Shown: positions 17,547 through 26,261 of the stretch, piece by piece
Layout: the number at the start of each line of letters is the position of its first letter
How positions within the stretch are numbered: position 1 is the stretch's first letter
From: Pandoraea bronchicola
GTDB taxonomy: Bacteria > Pseudomonadota > Gammaproteobacteria > Burkholderiales > Burkholderiaceae
Direction: 5' to 3'
Length of the DNA: 64,000 nt
NCBI RefSeq assembly: GCF_902459805.1
Contig: NZ_CABPST010000006.1
Span: forward strand, 177,576 to 241,575
Made by a program: the position numbers and the translations under genes
The notes under the pieces: generated by a model
What the model was told of the DNA's origin: nothing
Database searches by the model: none
What the model saw: the letters and a program-made list of their open reading frames with translations, nothing else

Positions 17547-19754
17547 ATGTCTTACTTTCGCGCCCCTCGCACGCCACGTGCGACCGGCAGCTTTGCCACG
17601 CCCAGCGCCTTCAGGCGTCGTCCTTACCCTGCCACACCGCTAGCACTCGCCGCGCTGTTGACCTGCGTCGTCACCCCGGCGCTCGCTCAGTCGATGACTC
17701 CCAGTGAGGTCGACGCGGCCAATGCAACGGCCGATACCACCGCCCAAGCGACGCTCAAGGCCACGACCGTCACCAGCTCGACCTTGCGCGAAACGCCGCA
17801 GAATCTGAAGCAGTCGGTGCAGTCTGGTGCGCTCGGCTCGCGTAGCCAACTCGACACGCCCTTCTCGACCACGGTGGTGAGTCAGGAGCAGCTCGAACAA
17901 CGTCAGCCCGCCAAGCTCGGTGACGTGTTCTCCACCGACGCCTCGGTGACGGATGGCAGCAACGCCTTCGATGCATGGGCCGGCTACATCTACGTGCGCG
18001 GCATGCCGATTGACTGGCAGTACGGCTTCAAGCTCGACGGGTTGCCCGTGATGACCTACGGTGTGACGATGCCCTACGAGCAGTTCGATCGCGTGGAATT
18101 GCTTAAAGGGTTGTCCGGTTTCATGTACGGCTTCGTCGCTCCGGGCGGGGTGGTGAATTACGTCACGAAGAAGCCGACGGATGAGCGCATCGCCAGCGTG
18201 GATGTGGGCTTTCATTCCGAAGGCATCTGGCGCGAGCACGTCGATCTCGGCGGGCGCGCCGGGCCGAACGACATGTTCGGCGCACGCCTGAACTACACGC
18301 ACGAGGAGGGCCGCACGTACACCGACGGCAATCTGAATCGCGATACGGTGTCGGTCGCGCTCGACGCCCGCCTTACCCGCGATCTCACATGGAACTTCGG
18401 GGCGATGTATCAGGACCGTCGTGCAACGGGCACGTCGCCATCGCTCTCGACATTCCGCTTCTCCGGCAATCAATTGCCCGGGCCGGTCAACGTATCCAAT
18501 GCGAATCTGCAAACGCAGGCCACGCATCTGAACACGATCACGCAGTTCTACACGACGGGGCTGCAATATCAGGTCAATCCTGACTGGAAGGTGTCGGCCA
18601 ACTATGCGTTCAACAAGTCGACGCGCGACCGCAACGAAGCCACGCTGTATCTGCTCGGTGGCGCAGGCAACTTCAGCGGCCAGAACGATCTGGGCGACGA
18701 GAACAACACATTCCGCGCTTGGCAATTGACCGCAGAAGGCAAGGTGCGCACCGGCCCGTTCGCGCATCAACTGACCTTTGGCATCGCCTCGCAGTATCAG
18801 ACGAACGACTACGCCTACGTCTACAGTCCGACCTATACGGGCAATCTGTACCAGGGCACGTCGTATCAGTATTACGGCGACGGCACCACGCTCAAGGCCC
18901 AGCGCTCCAGCGCGATCGAACAACGTTCGGTCTTCGCCTCGGACACCGTGCAACTCACGGAGCGTCTGTCCGTGCTAGGCGGCGTTCGCTTCACGAATTA
19001 CAACCAGACGAACGCACAGGGCCTCTCGACTTACTCGACGAATGGTGTGTTCACGCCGACACTCGCAGTGATGTACAAGGTCGCGCCGAACACGACGGCG
19101 TATGCGAGCTATGTGGAAGCCCTGGAGGCCGGCGAGGTTGTCGGTGTGACCTACGCCAACGCAGGCGCGGTGCTCAATCCGTTCAAGAGCCGTCAATATG
19201 AAGTCGGCGTGAAGACGGAGCAGGGCATCTGGAGCACGACGGCGGCACTCTTTCGCATCGAGCGCGGCGCCGTGTACACGAACAGCGCCAACGCGCGCGT
19301 GGCGGACGGTCAGTCGATCTATCAGGGGATCGAGTTGGCCGGATCGGTCAAGCTGGGCCCGCTGTGGACGCTCGGCGCAAGCGCCATGGCCCTTGATAGC
19401 TGGTACGCGCGCACGAATGGCTTCGATGGCAATCGCGTGGGCGGTGCGCCGCGCTTCGTGCTCTCGGGCAACATCGAGTACAAGGTGCCATATGTGCCGG
19501 GCCTCTCAGTGGGAGGCGATATCCGTTACAACGGTCGCACGTCGCTCAACCCGCAGAACTCGCTGACGGTGTCAGGCTACACGTTGATCAACCTCGGCGC
19601 GACGTACCGCACCCGGGTCGCGGGCAAAGACGTTACGCTGCGCGCCGCCGTGAGCAACCTGACGAATCGCAAGTACTGGGAGTATCAGTACGACAACTAC
19701 ATCAAGCCGGCTGACCCGCGCATGGTTAGCCTGAACGCAAAGATCGACTTCTGA
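17547..19754 (+). CDS. TonB-dependent siderophore receptor
   Basis: A 735-residue outer-membrane receptor. The signal peptide ends near residue 48 (TPALAQ). The plug domain begins around TPFSTTVVSQEQLEQRQPAK and includes YIYVRGMPI, FDRVELLKGLSGFMYG and PGGVVNYVTKKP, the hallmark blocks of siderophore receptors. A 22-strand barrel follows, ending in KIDF with terminal phenylalanine. There is no N-terminal signalling extension of the FecA type. A Fur box controls it. No siderophore synthesis genes are adjacent, so the ligand is probably a xenosiderophore, but this is inference. Confidence 0.95.
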   Translation: MSYFRAPRTPRATGSFATPSAFRRRPYPATPLALAALLTCVVTPALAQSMTPSEVDAANATADTTAQATLKATTVTSSTLRETPQNLKQSVQSGALGSRSQLDTPFSTTVVSQEQLEQRQPAKLGDVFSTDASVTDGSNAFDAWAGYIYVRGMPIDWQYGFKLDGLPVMTYGVTMPYEQFDRVELLKGLSGFMYGFVAPGGVVNYVTKKPTDERIASVDVGFHSEGIWREHVDLGGRAGPNDMFGARLNYTHEEGRTYTDGNLNRDTVSVALDARLTRDLTWNFGAMYQDRRATGTSPSLSTFRFSGNQLPGPVNVSNANLQTQATHLNTITQFYTTGLQYQVNPDWKVSANYAFNKSTRDRNEATLYLLGGAGNFSGQNDLGDENNTFRAWQLTAEGKVRTGPFAHQLTFGIASQYQTNDYAYVYSPTYTGNLYQGTSYQYYGDGTTLKAQRSSAIEQRSVFASDTVQLTERLSVLGGVRFTNYNQTNAQGLSTYSTNGVFTPTLAVMYKVAPNTTAYASYVEALEAGEVVGVTYANAGAVLNPFKSRQYEVGVKTEQGIWSTTAALFRIERGAVYTNSANARVADGQSIYQGIELAGSVKLGPLWTLGASAMALDSWYARTNGFDGNRVGGAPRFVLSGNIEYKVPYVPGLSVGGDIRYNGRTSLNPQNSLTVSGYTLINLGATYRTRVAGKDVTLRAAVSNLTNRKYWEYQYDNYIKPADPRMVSLNAKIDF

Positions 19755-19783
19755 TCGAGCACCGATATTCTGTATCCAGAGGA

Positions 19784-19810
19784 GACAGCGGCGCTTGCGC
19801 CGCTGTCTTT
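19784..19810 (+). terminator. Terminator of the TonB receptor gene
   Basis: GACAGCGGCGC (19784-19794) pairs with GCGCCGCTGTC (19797-19807), followed by TTTC. A strong stem 30 bp after the stop codon; the U-tract is short. Confidence 0.75.
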
Positions 19811-19904
19811 CATTGGCCGCCATGCGCCGCGCCTGACCAGCCGCCGGGGGCTATCACCGTCATCGACAAAATCAATCGAACGGAACGACAAAACGGCTTG
19901 ACTG

Positions 19905-19920
19905 TCTACCTACTAGTAGA
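19905..19920. promoter_or_regulatory. Palindromic operator upstream of tetR (19934)
   Basis: TCTAC-CTACTA-GTAGA with an inner perfect CTACTAGTAG (19910-19919). It resembles the repeat at 20589-20608 before ohr, suggesting both are bound by the TetR encoded between them. Confidence 0.65.
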
Positions 19921-19933
19921 TAAAGTTCGCTTC

Positions 19934-20518
19934 ATGAACCGCACAACGACACCGCCGAGCGCACCGACCGTCAGGGAGCAACTGCTGGAGCATGCGCAGA
20001 TGTTCCTGATGACGCGAGGCTACAACGGCTTCAGCTATCGGGATTTAGCCGAGCGGGTTGGGGTGAAGACGTCGAGCATTCACTATTACTTTCCGGCCAA
20101 GGAAGATCTGGTCCTTGAAGCGATCAAGGCGTATGACGCGCAGATCGGCGCAGGCCTGGCCGGGATTGACGATGCGTTGCCGCCGGCACAGAAGCTGGCG
20201 CAGTATGCGCAAGGGTTTGGGCGCATCGTGGCCGACGGTCATCGGATCTGTCTGTGCGGCATGCTGGCCGCCGACATCGAGACGTTGCCGGAGACGGTTC
20301 GCGAAGCGGTGCAGCGCTTCTTCGCGTATCACGAAGGCTGGCTGGCGCGTGTATTGGCGCAAGGCGTGGCAGACGGTTCGCTCATGCTGGCATCGTCGCC
20401 CGACGCCACCGCCCGTGCCCTGTTCGCGGGGTTTCAGGGCAGCGTGATGGCATCCCGGTTGTTCCGGGCACCGTCGCGGCTGGAAGAGGTGGTGGCCTCC
20501 GTTTGCCGCGCGGCCTGA
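19934..20518 (+). CDS. TetR/AcrR family transcriptional regulator
   Basis: A 194-residue repressor. Its DNA-binding region reads LEHAQMFLMTRGYNGFSYRD, then LAERVGVKTSSIHYYFPAKE, which is typical of the AcrR/NemR class. The ligand domain contains a paired-cysteine motif, ICLCGMLAADIETLP, seen in TetR regulators that respond to electrophiles or thiol stress. I chose the ATG at 19934, since an upstream start would overlap the palindromic operator. It precedes the organic-hydroperoxide resistance gene, and both genes carry a similar palindrome upstream. Confidence 0.88.
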   Translation: MNRTTTPPSAPTVREQLLEHAQMFLMTRGYNGFSYRDLAERVGVKTSSIHYYFPAKEDLVLEAIKAYDAQIGAGLAGIDDALPPAQKLAQYAQGFGRIVADGHRICLCGMLAADIETLPETVREAVQRFFAYHEGWLARVLAQGVADGSLMLASSPDATARALFAGFQGSVMASRLFRAPSRLEEVVASVCRAA

Positions 20519-20554
20519 GCCAGCGCTCGCGAAAGACGAAGGAGGCAGAGCACG

Positions 20555-20579
20555 ACGGGAGCGAGTCTCCCGTTTATTT
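20555..20579 (+). terminator. Terminator of tetR (19934)
   Basis: ACGGGAG (20555-20561) pairs with CTCCCGT (20567-20573), then TTATTT. A compact 7-bp stem with a 5-nt loop, 36 bp after the stop codon. Confidence 0.7.
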
Positions 20580-20588
20580 GCGGCACGC

Positions 20589-20608
20589 TATCTATCTAGT
20601 GATAGATA
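20589..20608. promoter_or_regulatory. Palindromic operator upstream of ohr
   Basis: TATCTATC-TAGT-GATAGATA is a perfect 8-bp-arm inverted repeat. It lies 326 bp before the ohr start, in a 416-bp region between tetR and ohr that holds the tetR terminator and no other recognisable gene. It shares a CTA-rich, TAGT/TAGTAG-centred form with the repeat before tetR. Confidence 0.6.
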
Positions 20609-20934
20609 TATAGCGCAGAGATGTGAGAAACGGGACGGCGGACGGCGAGGTTCTGACCGGCGTTCACGAAAGTTGTCGCGCAGGTGGATTAAGATCGTCG
20701 ACGGTGTTGAGTGCAGTGCGCGCGAGAAGCGAAACAAAGAGCGAAACGCGAGCGGCACGTCGATACCGTTGACGAGGGAACACACGCGCAAGGCAGGCGT
20801 CAGGACAGTTATCCGGCGCGCCGATGCGTGTATGTCAGGTTGATCGTCCGGCCAGAAGGCAATGCCACGATGGCGTGCCGGTCCGGGGCGATCGAAGTTT
20901 GGAAGTGAAATTCTCTACTTACCAGGAGTTCGTC

Positions 20935-21360
20935 ATGTCGATCGAAAAAGTGCTTTACACCGCCCATGCCACCGCAACCGGAGGCCGTGACGGCCGTGCC
21001 GTTTCCTCGGACGGCGTGCTCGACGTCAAGCTGGTGGTCCCCAAGGAAATGGGCGGCCCCGGTGTTGGCGGCACCAACCCGGAGCAACTGTTTGCCGCCG
21101 GTTACTCGGCTTGTTTCCTGGGGGCGCTCAAGTTCGTCGCAGGCAAAGAGAAGGTGACTTTGCCTGCCGACACGAAGATTGACGGCAGCGTCGGCATCGG
21201 CCAGATCCCGACTGGCTTCGGCATTCAGGCAGAACTGAAGATCAGCGTGCCGGGCCTGGATCGCGCTACGGTCGAAGCGCTGGTGCAGAAGGCGCACATC
21301 GTGTGCCCGTACTCGAACGCCACGCGCGGCAATATCGACGTGACACTGACGGTGGTCTGA
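20935..21360 (+). CDS. ohr: Ohr-type organic hydroperoxide resistance protein
   Basis: A 141-residue thiol peroxidase of the OsmC/Ohr family that reduces organic and fatty-acid hydroperoxides in the cytoplasm. Both catalytic cysteines are at canonical positions, C60 ([10 protein letters not shown]) and C124 ([12 protein letters not shown]). [20 protein letters not shown] is diagnostic of Ohr as opposed to OsmC. CAGGAG precedes the ATG at 20935. Ohr is usually controlled by a MarR-type OhrR, but no such gene is adjacent; instead a TetR gene with a matching operator lies upstream. Confidence 0.95.
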   Translation: MSIEKVLYTAHATATGGRDGRAVSSDGVLDVKLVVPKEMGGPGVGGTNPEQLFAAGYSACFLGALKFVAGKEKVTLPADTKIDGSVGIGQIPTGFGIQAELKISVPGLDRATVEALVQKAHIVCPYSNATRGNIDVTLTVV

Positions 21361-21411
21361 GGCATCGGTACGCGTCGTGCTACGCCGGTGATCGTTGCCG
21401 GAAAAAAGGAA

Positions 21412-21435
21412 GGGCAGCGTTGAGCTGCCCTTTTT
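21412..21435 (+). terminator. Terminator of ohr
   Basis: GGGCAGC (21412-21418) and GCTGCCC (21424-21430) with a 5-nt loop, followed by TTTTT. A clean intrinsic terminator. Confidence 0.9.
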
Positions 21436-21463
21436 CATTGCGCGACGCGCAGCGCGGTGACGG

Positions 21464-22126
21464 TCACTTCGTCTTCACTTCGACCTTGATGCCGTCGGGC
21501 AGCACCGTGATCGCTCCGGGCTCGACCTCGCGTCCGCCGTATCGCAACTGCTCGGGTTTGAACGTGTAGATCGGATACTGGTTAAGTACCTGCTGGGCGA
21601 CACTGCCGCCTATGGACGTCAATTGCTGGCCATAGGCGGCAGGCATGCCGTTCAGATCCACACGCTCGACGCTCGGATTGTCGAGCAGCACGGCGCGTTT
21701 GACCGGATCATATTTCAGTGCGCTGGAGATGGCGAGCACGCCGGCCAGCGGCTGGCCTTGCAACAACACGTTCTGCACTTGCGCATCGACCTGCGTGGTA
21801 ATGCGATTGGCTTGCGGATTGAAGCCGATTTGCGGATGCGCCAGCGCGACAGAGAGCAATTGACCGTAATTGAGCGTTGTTGGAAACCGCTTGTCGATGG
21901 CGGTTTCGATTTCCTTGCGCGTCATCGTGTACTCGCCGGTCCAGATGTTGTACGCGGCATTGGCCGAGCGCACGAGCGGGGCGAGCGCCAGGCCGAGCAG
22001 TCCTGCGGCGGCAAGGCGCAAGGCATCGCGGCGCGACGTTGCGGCAGATGCGACGGCGTCAAAAGCCTCGATGTTATCGATGGTGTTGCTCAGGTCGGCC
22101 GGGAACGGCGTGCGGCGGGAGATCAT
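21464..22126 (-). CDS. DUF1439 protein with putative Tat signal
   Basis: A 220-residue exported protein. From the ATG at 22126, a region with SRRDALRLAAAGLLGLALAP near residues 30-48 resembles a twin-arginine signal, and cleavage is probable after RSANA. The mature part (YNIWTGEYTMTRKEIETAID, then KRFPTTLNYGQLLSVALAHP) is a DUF1439 lipocalin-like domain, a family often found as periplasmic lipoproteins; no lipobox is seen here. The role is unknown. The open frame extends upstream, but that part is low-quality sequence. Confidence 0.8.
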   Translation of the reverse strand: MISRRTPFPADLSNTIDNIEAFDAVASAATSRRDALRLAAAGLLGLALAPLVRSANAAYNIWTGEYTMTRKEIETAIDKRFPTTLNYGQLLSVALAHPQIGFNPQANRITTQVDAQVQNVLLQGQPLAGVLAISSALKYDPVKRAVLLDNPSVERVDLNGMPAAYGQQLTSIGGSVAQQVLNQYPIYTFKPEQLRYGGREVEPGAITVLPDGIKVEVKTK

Positions 22127-22311
22127 AGGGCGAAGGTCCGAAGGACGGGACACGGCGCGGCCGTGTTGGTGTCGTCGATGCAGATCTGACCCGCACGGCG
22201 TGGAATCGTTCTGAACGCCGCGTTGATCCGCGCAGGCAAAGCAGGGTGTCGCGAGCGTATGCCGCCCGTTGTGCGGCGCGCACACAGGCTCAGGCACATA
22301 GCCCGAGGTCT

Positions 22312-22524
22312 TCAATAATGCGGGGGGATTTCATGACGCGGATTGCCGTCGGGGCCACTCTGCCCTTGCGACTGCATTTGCTGATACAGCGCCTTGAGCT
22401 GCTTTTGCAGCAGGTCGATGTGCTGCTCCTGACGCGTGACGATCTCGTTGAGCGTCTCGAGCAGATCTTCCTGAAACGCCGTCTTGACTTCGAGTTCGAC
22501 GACGCGTGCTTCCAACGATTCCAT
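22312..22524 (-). CDS. slyX: SlyX family protein
   Basis: A 70-residue coiled-coil protein. Heptads run from MESLEARVVELEVKTAFQED through LLQKQLKALYQQM, and it ends with the SlyX-typical proline-rich tail HEIPPHY. GGAGAAGTTC precedes the ATG. SlyX is a small widespread protein of undefined role named for linkage to SlyD; there is no slyD here. Confidence 0.88.
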   Translation of the reverse strand: MESLEARVVELEVKTAFQEDLLETLNEIVTRQEQHIDLLQKQLKALYQQMQSQGQSGPDGNPRHEIPPHY

Positions 22525-22626
22525 GAACTTCTCCGGTGAACGCGGCATTGTAGGGCATTGCGCGCTTCGCAAGCCTGTACCGCGTGGGACATGACGCATC
22601 AGATTGGCGCCGGGCATAATCGCACC

Positions 22627-22944
22627 ATGAAAACCTTTCTGCTTTATGTCGTGACCGCCGTCGCGGAAATCGTCGGTTGTTATTTGCCGTGGCTGTGGCT
22701 CAAGCACGACCGCAGCGCATGGCTGCTCGTGCCCGGCGCGATTTCGCTTGCGCTGTTCGCGTGGCTGCTCACGCTGCATCCGGCGGCGGCCGGCCGCGTT
22801 TATGCGGCTTATGGTGGCGTCTACATCAGCGTGGCCATCGTATGGCTGTGGCTCGTGGACGGCATGCGCCCGACGCCGTGGGACGTTGCCGGGGTGGTCG
22901 TCGCGCTCGCGGGCATGAGTCTGATCGCCTTTCAGCCGCGCTAG
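22627..22944 (+). CDS. YnfA family (UPF0060) small membrane protein
   Basis: A 105-residue protein with four transmembrane helices, beginning [20 protein letters not shown] and containing [12 protein letters not shown], both diagnostic of YnfA. The family is related to small multidrug-resistance transporters and some members export cationic dyes. It is divergently arranged with slyX across about 100 bp. The length is normal. Confidence 0.93.
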   Translation: MKTFLLYVVTAVAEIVGCYLPWLWLKHDRSAWLLVPGAISLALFAWLLTLHPAAAGRVYAAYGGVYISVAIVWLWLVDGMRPTPWDVAGVVVALAGMSLIAFQPR

Positions 22945-22972
22945 GCGGTACCGCAGCTTTCCTTCCGGGCGT

Positions 22973-23632
22973 TCACGCCGTGCGTACACGGTACGTGCAA
23001 CGCTGCCCGCCCGCGAGGATGTGCGTCTCGCGCGAGACGGTACCGCGCTCGCCGACCAACTCCTGAAACAACTCGAGCTCCGTGCGGCAAAAGCCCTGAC
23101 ACGTCTTGGCCGCTGCGCATATCGGGCAGTGATCTTCGATGAGCAGCCAGTCGTCGCCGTCACGTTCCACACGCGCCATATAGCCTTCCGACGAGCGAAT
23201 CTCAGCGAGCTTTTCCAGCCGGGCCGCAAGATCGGGCAGCGGGTCGACGGCCTGCTTGTAGTGCGCCCGCGTCTCCACGGCACGCTGCGTAATCAGACGG
23301 TCGAGGCCGTCGTCACCGAAGAGTTGGCGAATCGAGCCAATCAACTGAATGGTGAGATGGGAATGCGCATCAGGAAAGCGGCTGTGCCCCGCCTCAGTCA
23401 GTGTCCACGCCTGACGCGGACGACCCGCGCCACGTGACGGCATGGTCTCGCCGATAAGCAGACCGTCGCCGACCAGCTTCTGCACCTGCTGACGTGCCGC
23501 CTCCGCCGTGATCCCCAACGCAGAAGCGACCTCCGCCGTCGAGGCCGGACCCTGCGTCTTCAGCCAGTGCAGCACGCGCTCGTGCCCAGACGACACCGCC
23601 CTATTATCCAAGTGGTTATTTGGGTAATTCAT
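22973..23632 (-). CDS. SufR-like winged-helix regulator with C-terminal cysteine cluster
   Basis: A 219-residue regulator. The N-terminal winged helix (TQGPASTAEVASALGITAEA, then ARQQVQKLVGDGLL) has a GRPRQAWTLTEAGHSRFPD wing similar to SufR/DeoR-type proteins. The C-terminal part carries C169, C172, C178, C182 and C212 (CPIC, TCQGFC, then RC), candidate ligands for an Fe-S cluster or metal. The spacing differs from classical SufR. The ATG at 23632 is chosen over a TTG at 23653. An inverted repeat lies between it and the divergent MFS gene. Confidence 0.82.
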   Translation of the reverse strand: MNYPNNHLDNRAVSSGHERVLHWLKTQGPASTAEVASALGITAEAARQQVQKLVGDGLLIGETMPSRGAGRPRQAWTLTEAGHSRFPDAHSHLTIQLIGSIRQLFGDDGLDRLITQRAVETRAHYKQAVDPLPDLAARLEKLAEIRSSEGYMARVERDGDDWLLIEDHCPICAAAKTCQGFCRTELELFQELVGERGTVSRETHILAGGQRCTYRVRTA

Positions 23633-23643
23633 TGTGAGGCATG

Positions 23644-23671
23644 TAATATCCAAGAACTTTCTTGCATATTA
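23644..23671. promoter_or_regulatory. Inverted repeat between SufR-like regulator and MFS gene
   Basis: TAATATCCAAG (23644-23654) and CTTGCATATTA (23661-23671) are 11-bp arms with one mismatch and a 6-bp spacer. A partial second repeat, TTATCCAA/TTTGGGTAA, lies just inside the regulator's coding start. Likely the operator controlling both divergent genes. Confidence 0.7.
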
Positions 23672-23697
23672 GTCGCCCGGCGGGCGGCTGTCCATCC

Positions 23698-25182
23698 ATG
23701 ACAACGAGCACGACGAATTTCACGGCGCCGGGCTGGCGCGATCTGCTGAGGGGTAACAACGGCTGGCGTTCGCTGGCGCTGGCGGGCGGGGTGGCGTTGC
23801 ATGCCACCAATGTCTATGTGGCGACGACAGTGCTGCCGTCCATCGTGAAAGAGATCGGCGGCTTGGATCTGTATTCGTGGAACACCACACTGTTCGTCGT
23901 GGCGTCGATTCTCGGCTCGGTGCTGGCATCGAAGCTGCTCACGGCACTGGGGCCGCGCGTCGCTTACGTCACGGCGCTGGTCGGCTTCAGCGCGGGCACG
24001 ATGCTGTGTGCGGCTGCGCCGAGCATGCCTTGGATGCTCGCCGGGCGCACCTTGCAGGGCTTCGGCGGCGGCATTCTGCTGGCGCTCAGTTACGCGTTGA
24101 TTCGCATCGTCTTCGCGCCTGCGCTGTGGTCACGCGCGATGGGGCTCGTCTCCGGCATGTGGGGCGTCGCCACGCTTTGCGGGCCTGCCGTGGGCGGCGT
24201 CTTCGCGCAGTTCGGGCACTGGCGCTGGGCGTTCTGGTCATTGCTGCCGGTGGTGGTCGGACTCGGCCTCATCATTCGCGCGCAGGTGCCTGCCGGACTT
24301 GCCGTGGCGAGTGTTCACGAGTCATCGCAATCTCAGGACGATCACAACGATGCGCATGCCATTCCGTGGTTCAAAGTCGTTCTGCTGTGTGCGTCGGCCG
24401 TCGCGATATCGCTCGGTGCCGTGGTCGGCTCGCATTGGCTCGCGGCGGTGTGGATGCTCGTGGGGCTTGTCCTCGCCTGGTGGCTGGCGCAACGCGAGCG
24501 CAGCGTGCGGCACGCGCTGCCGCGACTCATGCCCACGGGGGCATATTCGCCGCGCACACGGCTTGGCGGGCTTTACGCCGCCATGAGTCTGCTCGGTCTC
24601 GCGATGACGAGCGAAATCTACATCCCCTATTTCCTGCAGACGATTCATGCTCAGACACCGTTTGCGGCCGGTTATCTCGCCGCACTCATGGCGGCCGGCT
24701 GGTCGGTGGGTTCGATGACGAGTGCGGGGCGACATGGCGACGCTGCCGAGCGGCGCGTGCGCCTCGGCCCGGTCATCGTCACGCTCGGCATGCTGGCTCT
24801 GGCGTGGCTGCTGCCGCAACCGTCGCTGTTCGCGAGTGCGGCAGGTGTGGCGAGCCTGTGCGTCGCGCTGTTTGGTGTCGGCGTAGGGGTTGGCATCGGC
24901 TGGCCGCATTTGCTCACCCGTGTGATGACGGCGGCGCGTCCGGGCGAGGCGGCGCTCGCGTCGGCGTCGATCACGACAGTGCAGTTGTATTCCATGGCGC
25001 TGGGCTCGGCGCTCGCAGGGCTGATCGCGAACGCGGCCGGTATCGCGCAGGGGGAGGTGGGCCAAGCGCAACGCGCGTCGGTCTGGTTGTTTGCCCTGTT
25101 TGCCCTCGCGCCAGCGGGCGCGGCGGTCATTGCATTGCGCGGCAAAGTGGCCGCTGCCGTCACAGCGCAGGAGGCATCATGA
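23698..25182 (+). CDS. MFS transporter (multidrug-efflux type)
   Basis: A 494-residue carrier with about 14 hydrophobic segments, close to DHA2-type drug exporters. LPSIVKEIGGLDLYSWNTTL in helix 1-2 and LAGRTLQGFGGGILLALSYA (motif C-like region in helix 4) are typical of EmrB/QacA-like proteins. A long hydrophilic loop (VHESSQSQDDHNDAHAI) separates the halves. The ATG at 23698 follows the operator. The stop overlaps the start of the LysR gene (ATGA), so they are one operon under the divergent SufR-like regulator. Confidence 0.9.
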   Translation: MTTSTTNFTAPGWRDLLRGNNGWRSLALAGGVALHATNVYVATTVLPSIVKEIGGLDLYSWNTTLFVVASILGSVLASKLLTALGPRVAYVTALVGFSAGTMLCAAAPSMPWMLAGRTLQGFGGGILLALSYALIRIVFAPALWSRAMGLVSGMWGVATLCGPAVGGVFAQFGHWRWAFWSLLPVVVGLGLIIRAQVPAGLAVASVHESSQSQDDHNDAHAIPWFKVVLLCASAVAISLGAVVGSHWLAAVWMLVGLVLAWWLAQRERSVRHALPRLMPTGAYSPRTRLGGLYAAMSLLGLAMTSEIYIPYFLQTIHAQTPFAAGYLAALMAAGWSVGSMTSAGRHGDAAERRVRLGPVIVTLGMLALAWLLPQPSLFASAAGVASLCVALFGVGVGVGIGWPHLLTRVMTAARPGEAALASASITTVQLYSMALGSALAGLIANAAGIAQGEVGQAQRASVWLFALFALAPAGAAVIALRGKVAAAVTAQEAS

Positions 25183-26261
25183 TCGATCGCATCACTGCCA
25201 TGCGCACCTTTGTGCGTGTGGCCGAAGTCGGCAACTTCACCAAGGCGGCCACCTCGCTCGATATTCCGCGCGCGACCGCCACCACCCAGGTGCAGCATCT
25301 GGAGCGGTGGTTCGGCGTGGCGCTGTTCACGCGCTCGACACGGCGTGTCGCTCTCACGATGGAGGGCGCCGCTTACTACGAACGGTGTGCGGCGATTCTG
25401 GCCGATGTCGAGGAGGTGGAGTCGGGCCTGTTCGGCGCGCAGGCGCAACTGCGCGGACGCCTCGCGGTTGTGCTGCCGCCCGTCATTGCGCGTGAGGTTG
25501 TCATGCCCTCGCTCGCCGAGTTCCAGGCGCGCTATCCGGGACTCGAAATCGCGCTCGATGCCACGCCGGCACACGGCGACTGGCGCGGTGACGGCGTGGA
25601 TTGCGGTGTCGTGCTGGGGGAGTTGCCCGACTCACGGCTGGTCGCACGACATCTGGGCGATCTGCCTCGTGTGACGTGTGCGAGCCGTCGCTATCTCGAC
25701 ACGCATGGCACGCCGGATGATCTGGATAGCCTCGCGACCCATACGTCGGTGAAATGGCTGACGGCACCGGCAGAGTCACTGGCTCCGCTGGCCCCGCTGG
25801 CGTCGCTCCCCGCCATCGGCGAAGCGAGCGCCGGCGGCGCAACGCACGCCATGCTCGCCCCGGCGAATCCGCTCATGACTCGTTGCGGTGATCTCACGTT
25901 GACGGTTGGGGGACGCGCGACATGCGTGCGCACACGCGGTCAGTTGCATGTGGGCGATGAAGCGGCGTATCTGGCGGCCGGACTCGAGGGCCTCGGACTG
26001 ATTCAACCAACGTTGCTGGCAGCGGCGCCGTATCTGGCGTCGGGACGTCTGGTGCCGGTGCTGCCGGCGTGTCCGCCGCCGCCGCTGCGCCTCTCAGCGG
26101 CGTATCCGGCGCAAAAGCGAGTGTCGCCGCGGGTGCGGGCGTTCGTCGACTGGCTCGCGCAGATCTGCGAGCCGTTGGGCAACGCGCGAGATTACGCGTC
26201 CCCGCCTGCGCCGGACGGCAATCCGTCGAACGCACGCCGCTCGTTCACGCTACCGGCGTAG
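25179..26261 (+). CDS. LysR family transcriptional regulator, extended
   Basis: A 360-residue LTTR, about 60 residues longer than usual. The winged helix is standard (MRTFVRVAEVGNFTKAATSL, then RATATTQVQHLERWFGVALF). The effector domain carries an alanine/proline-rich insertion (ESLAPLAPLASLPAIGEAS and the following stretch, ~residues 200-235), and a basic tail follows the normal end. The final 70 bp overlap, tail to tail, the diguanylate cyclase gene. Translationally coupled to the MFS gene, it is unusual in being codirectional with, not divergent from, its probable partner. Confidence 0.87.
   Translation: MIDRITAMRTFVRVAEVGNFTKAATSLDIPRATATTQVQHLERWFGVALFTRSTRRVALTMEGAAYYERCAAILADVEEVESGLFGAQAQLRGRLAVVLPPVIAREVVMPSLAEFQARYPGLEIALDATPAHGDWRGDGVDCGVVLGELPDSRLVARHLGDLPRVTCASRRYLDTHGTPDDLDSLATHTSVKWLTAPAESLAPLAPLASLPAIGEASAGGATHAMLAPANPLMTRCGDLTLTVGGRATCVRTRGQLHVGDEAAYLAAGLEGLGLIQPTLLAAAPYLASGRLVPVLPACPPPPLRLSAAYPAQKRVSPRVRAFVDWLAQICEPLGNARDYASPPAPDGNPSNARRSFTLPA

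Noticed and set aside
17640-18953. A 437-codon open frame on the minus strand within the TonB receptor gene
   Set aside because: It is antisense to a gene with clear family motifs, and its translation is arginine/histidine-rich low-complexity sequence as expected from high-GC shadow frames.
23877-26261. A 794-codon frame spanning the MFS and LysR genes
   Set aside because: Its first two thirds are an alternative frame of the MFS carrier. Only the part from 25179 is a real gene, the LysR.
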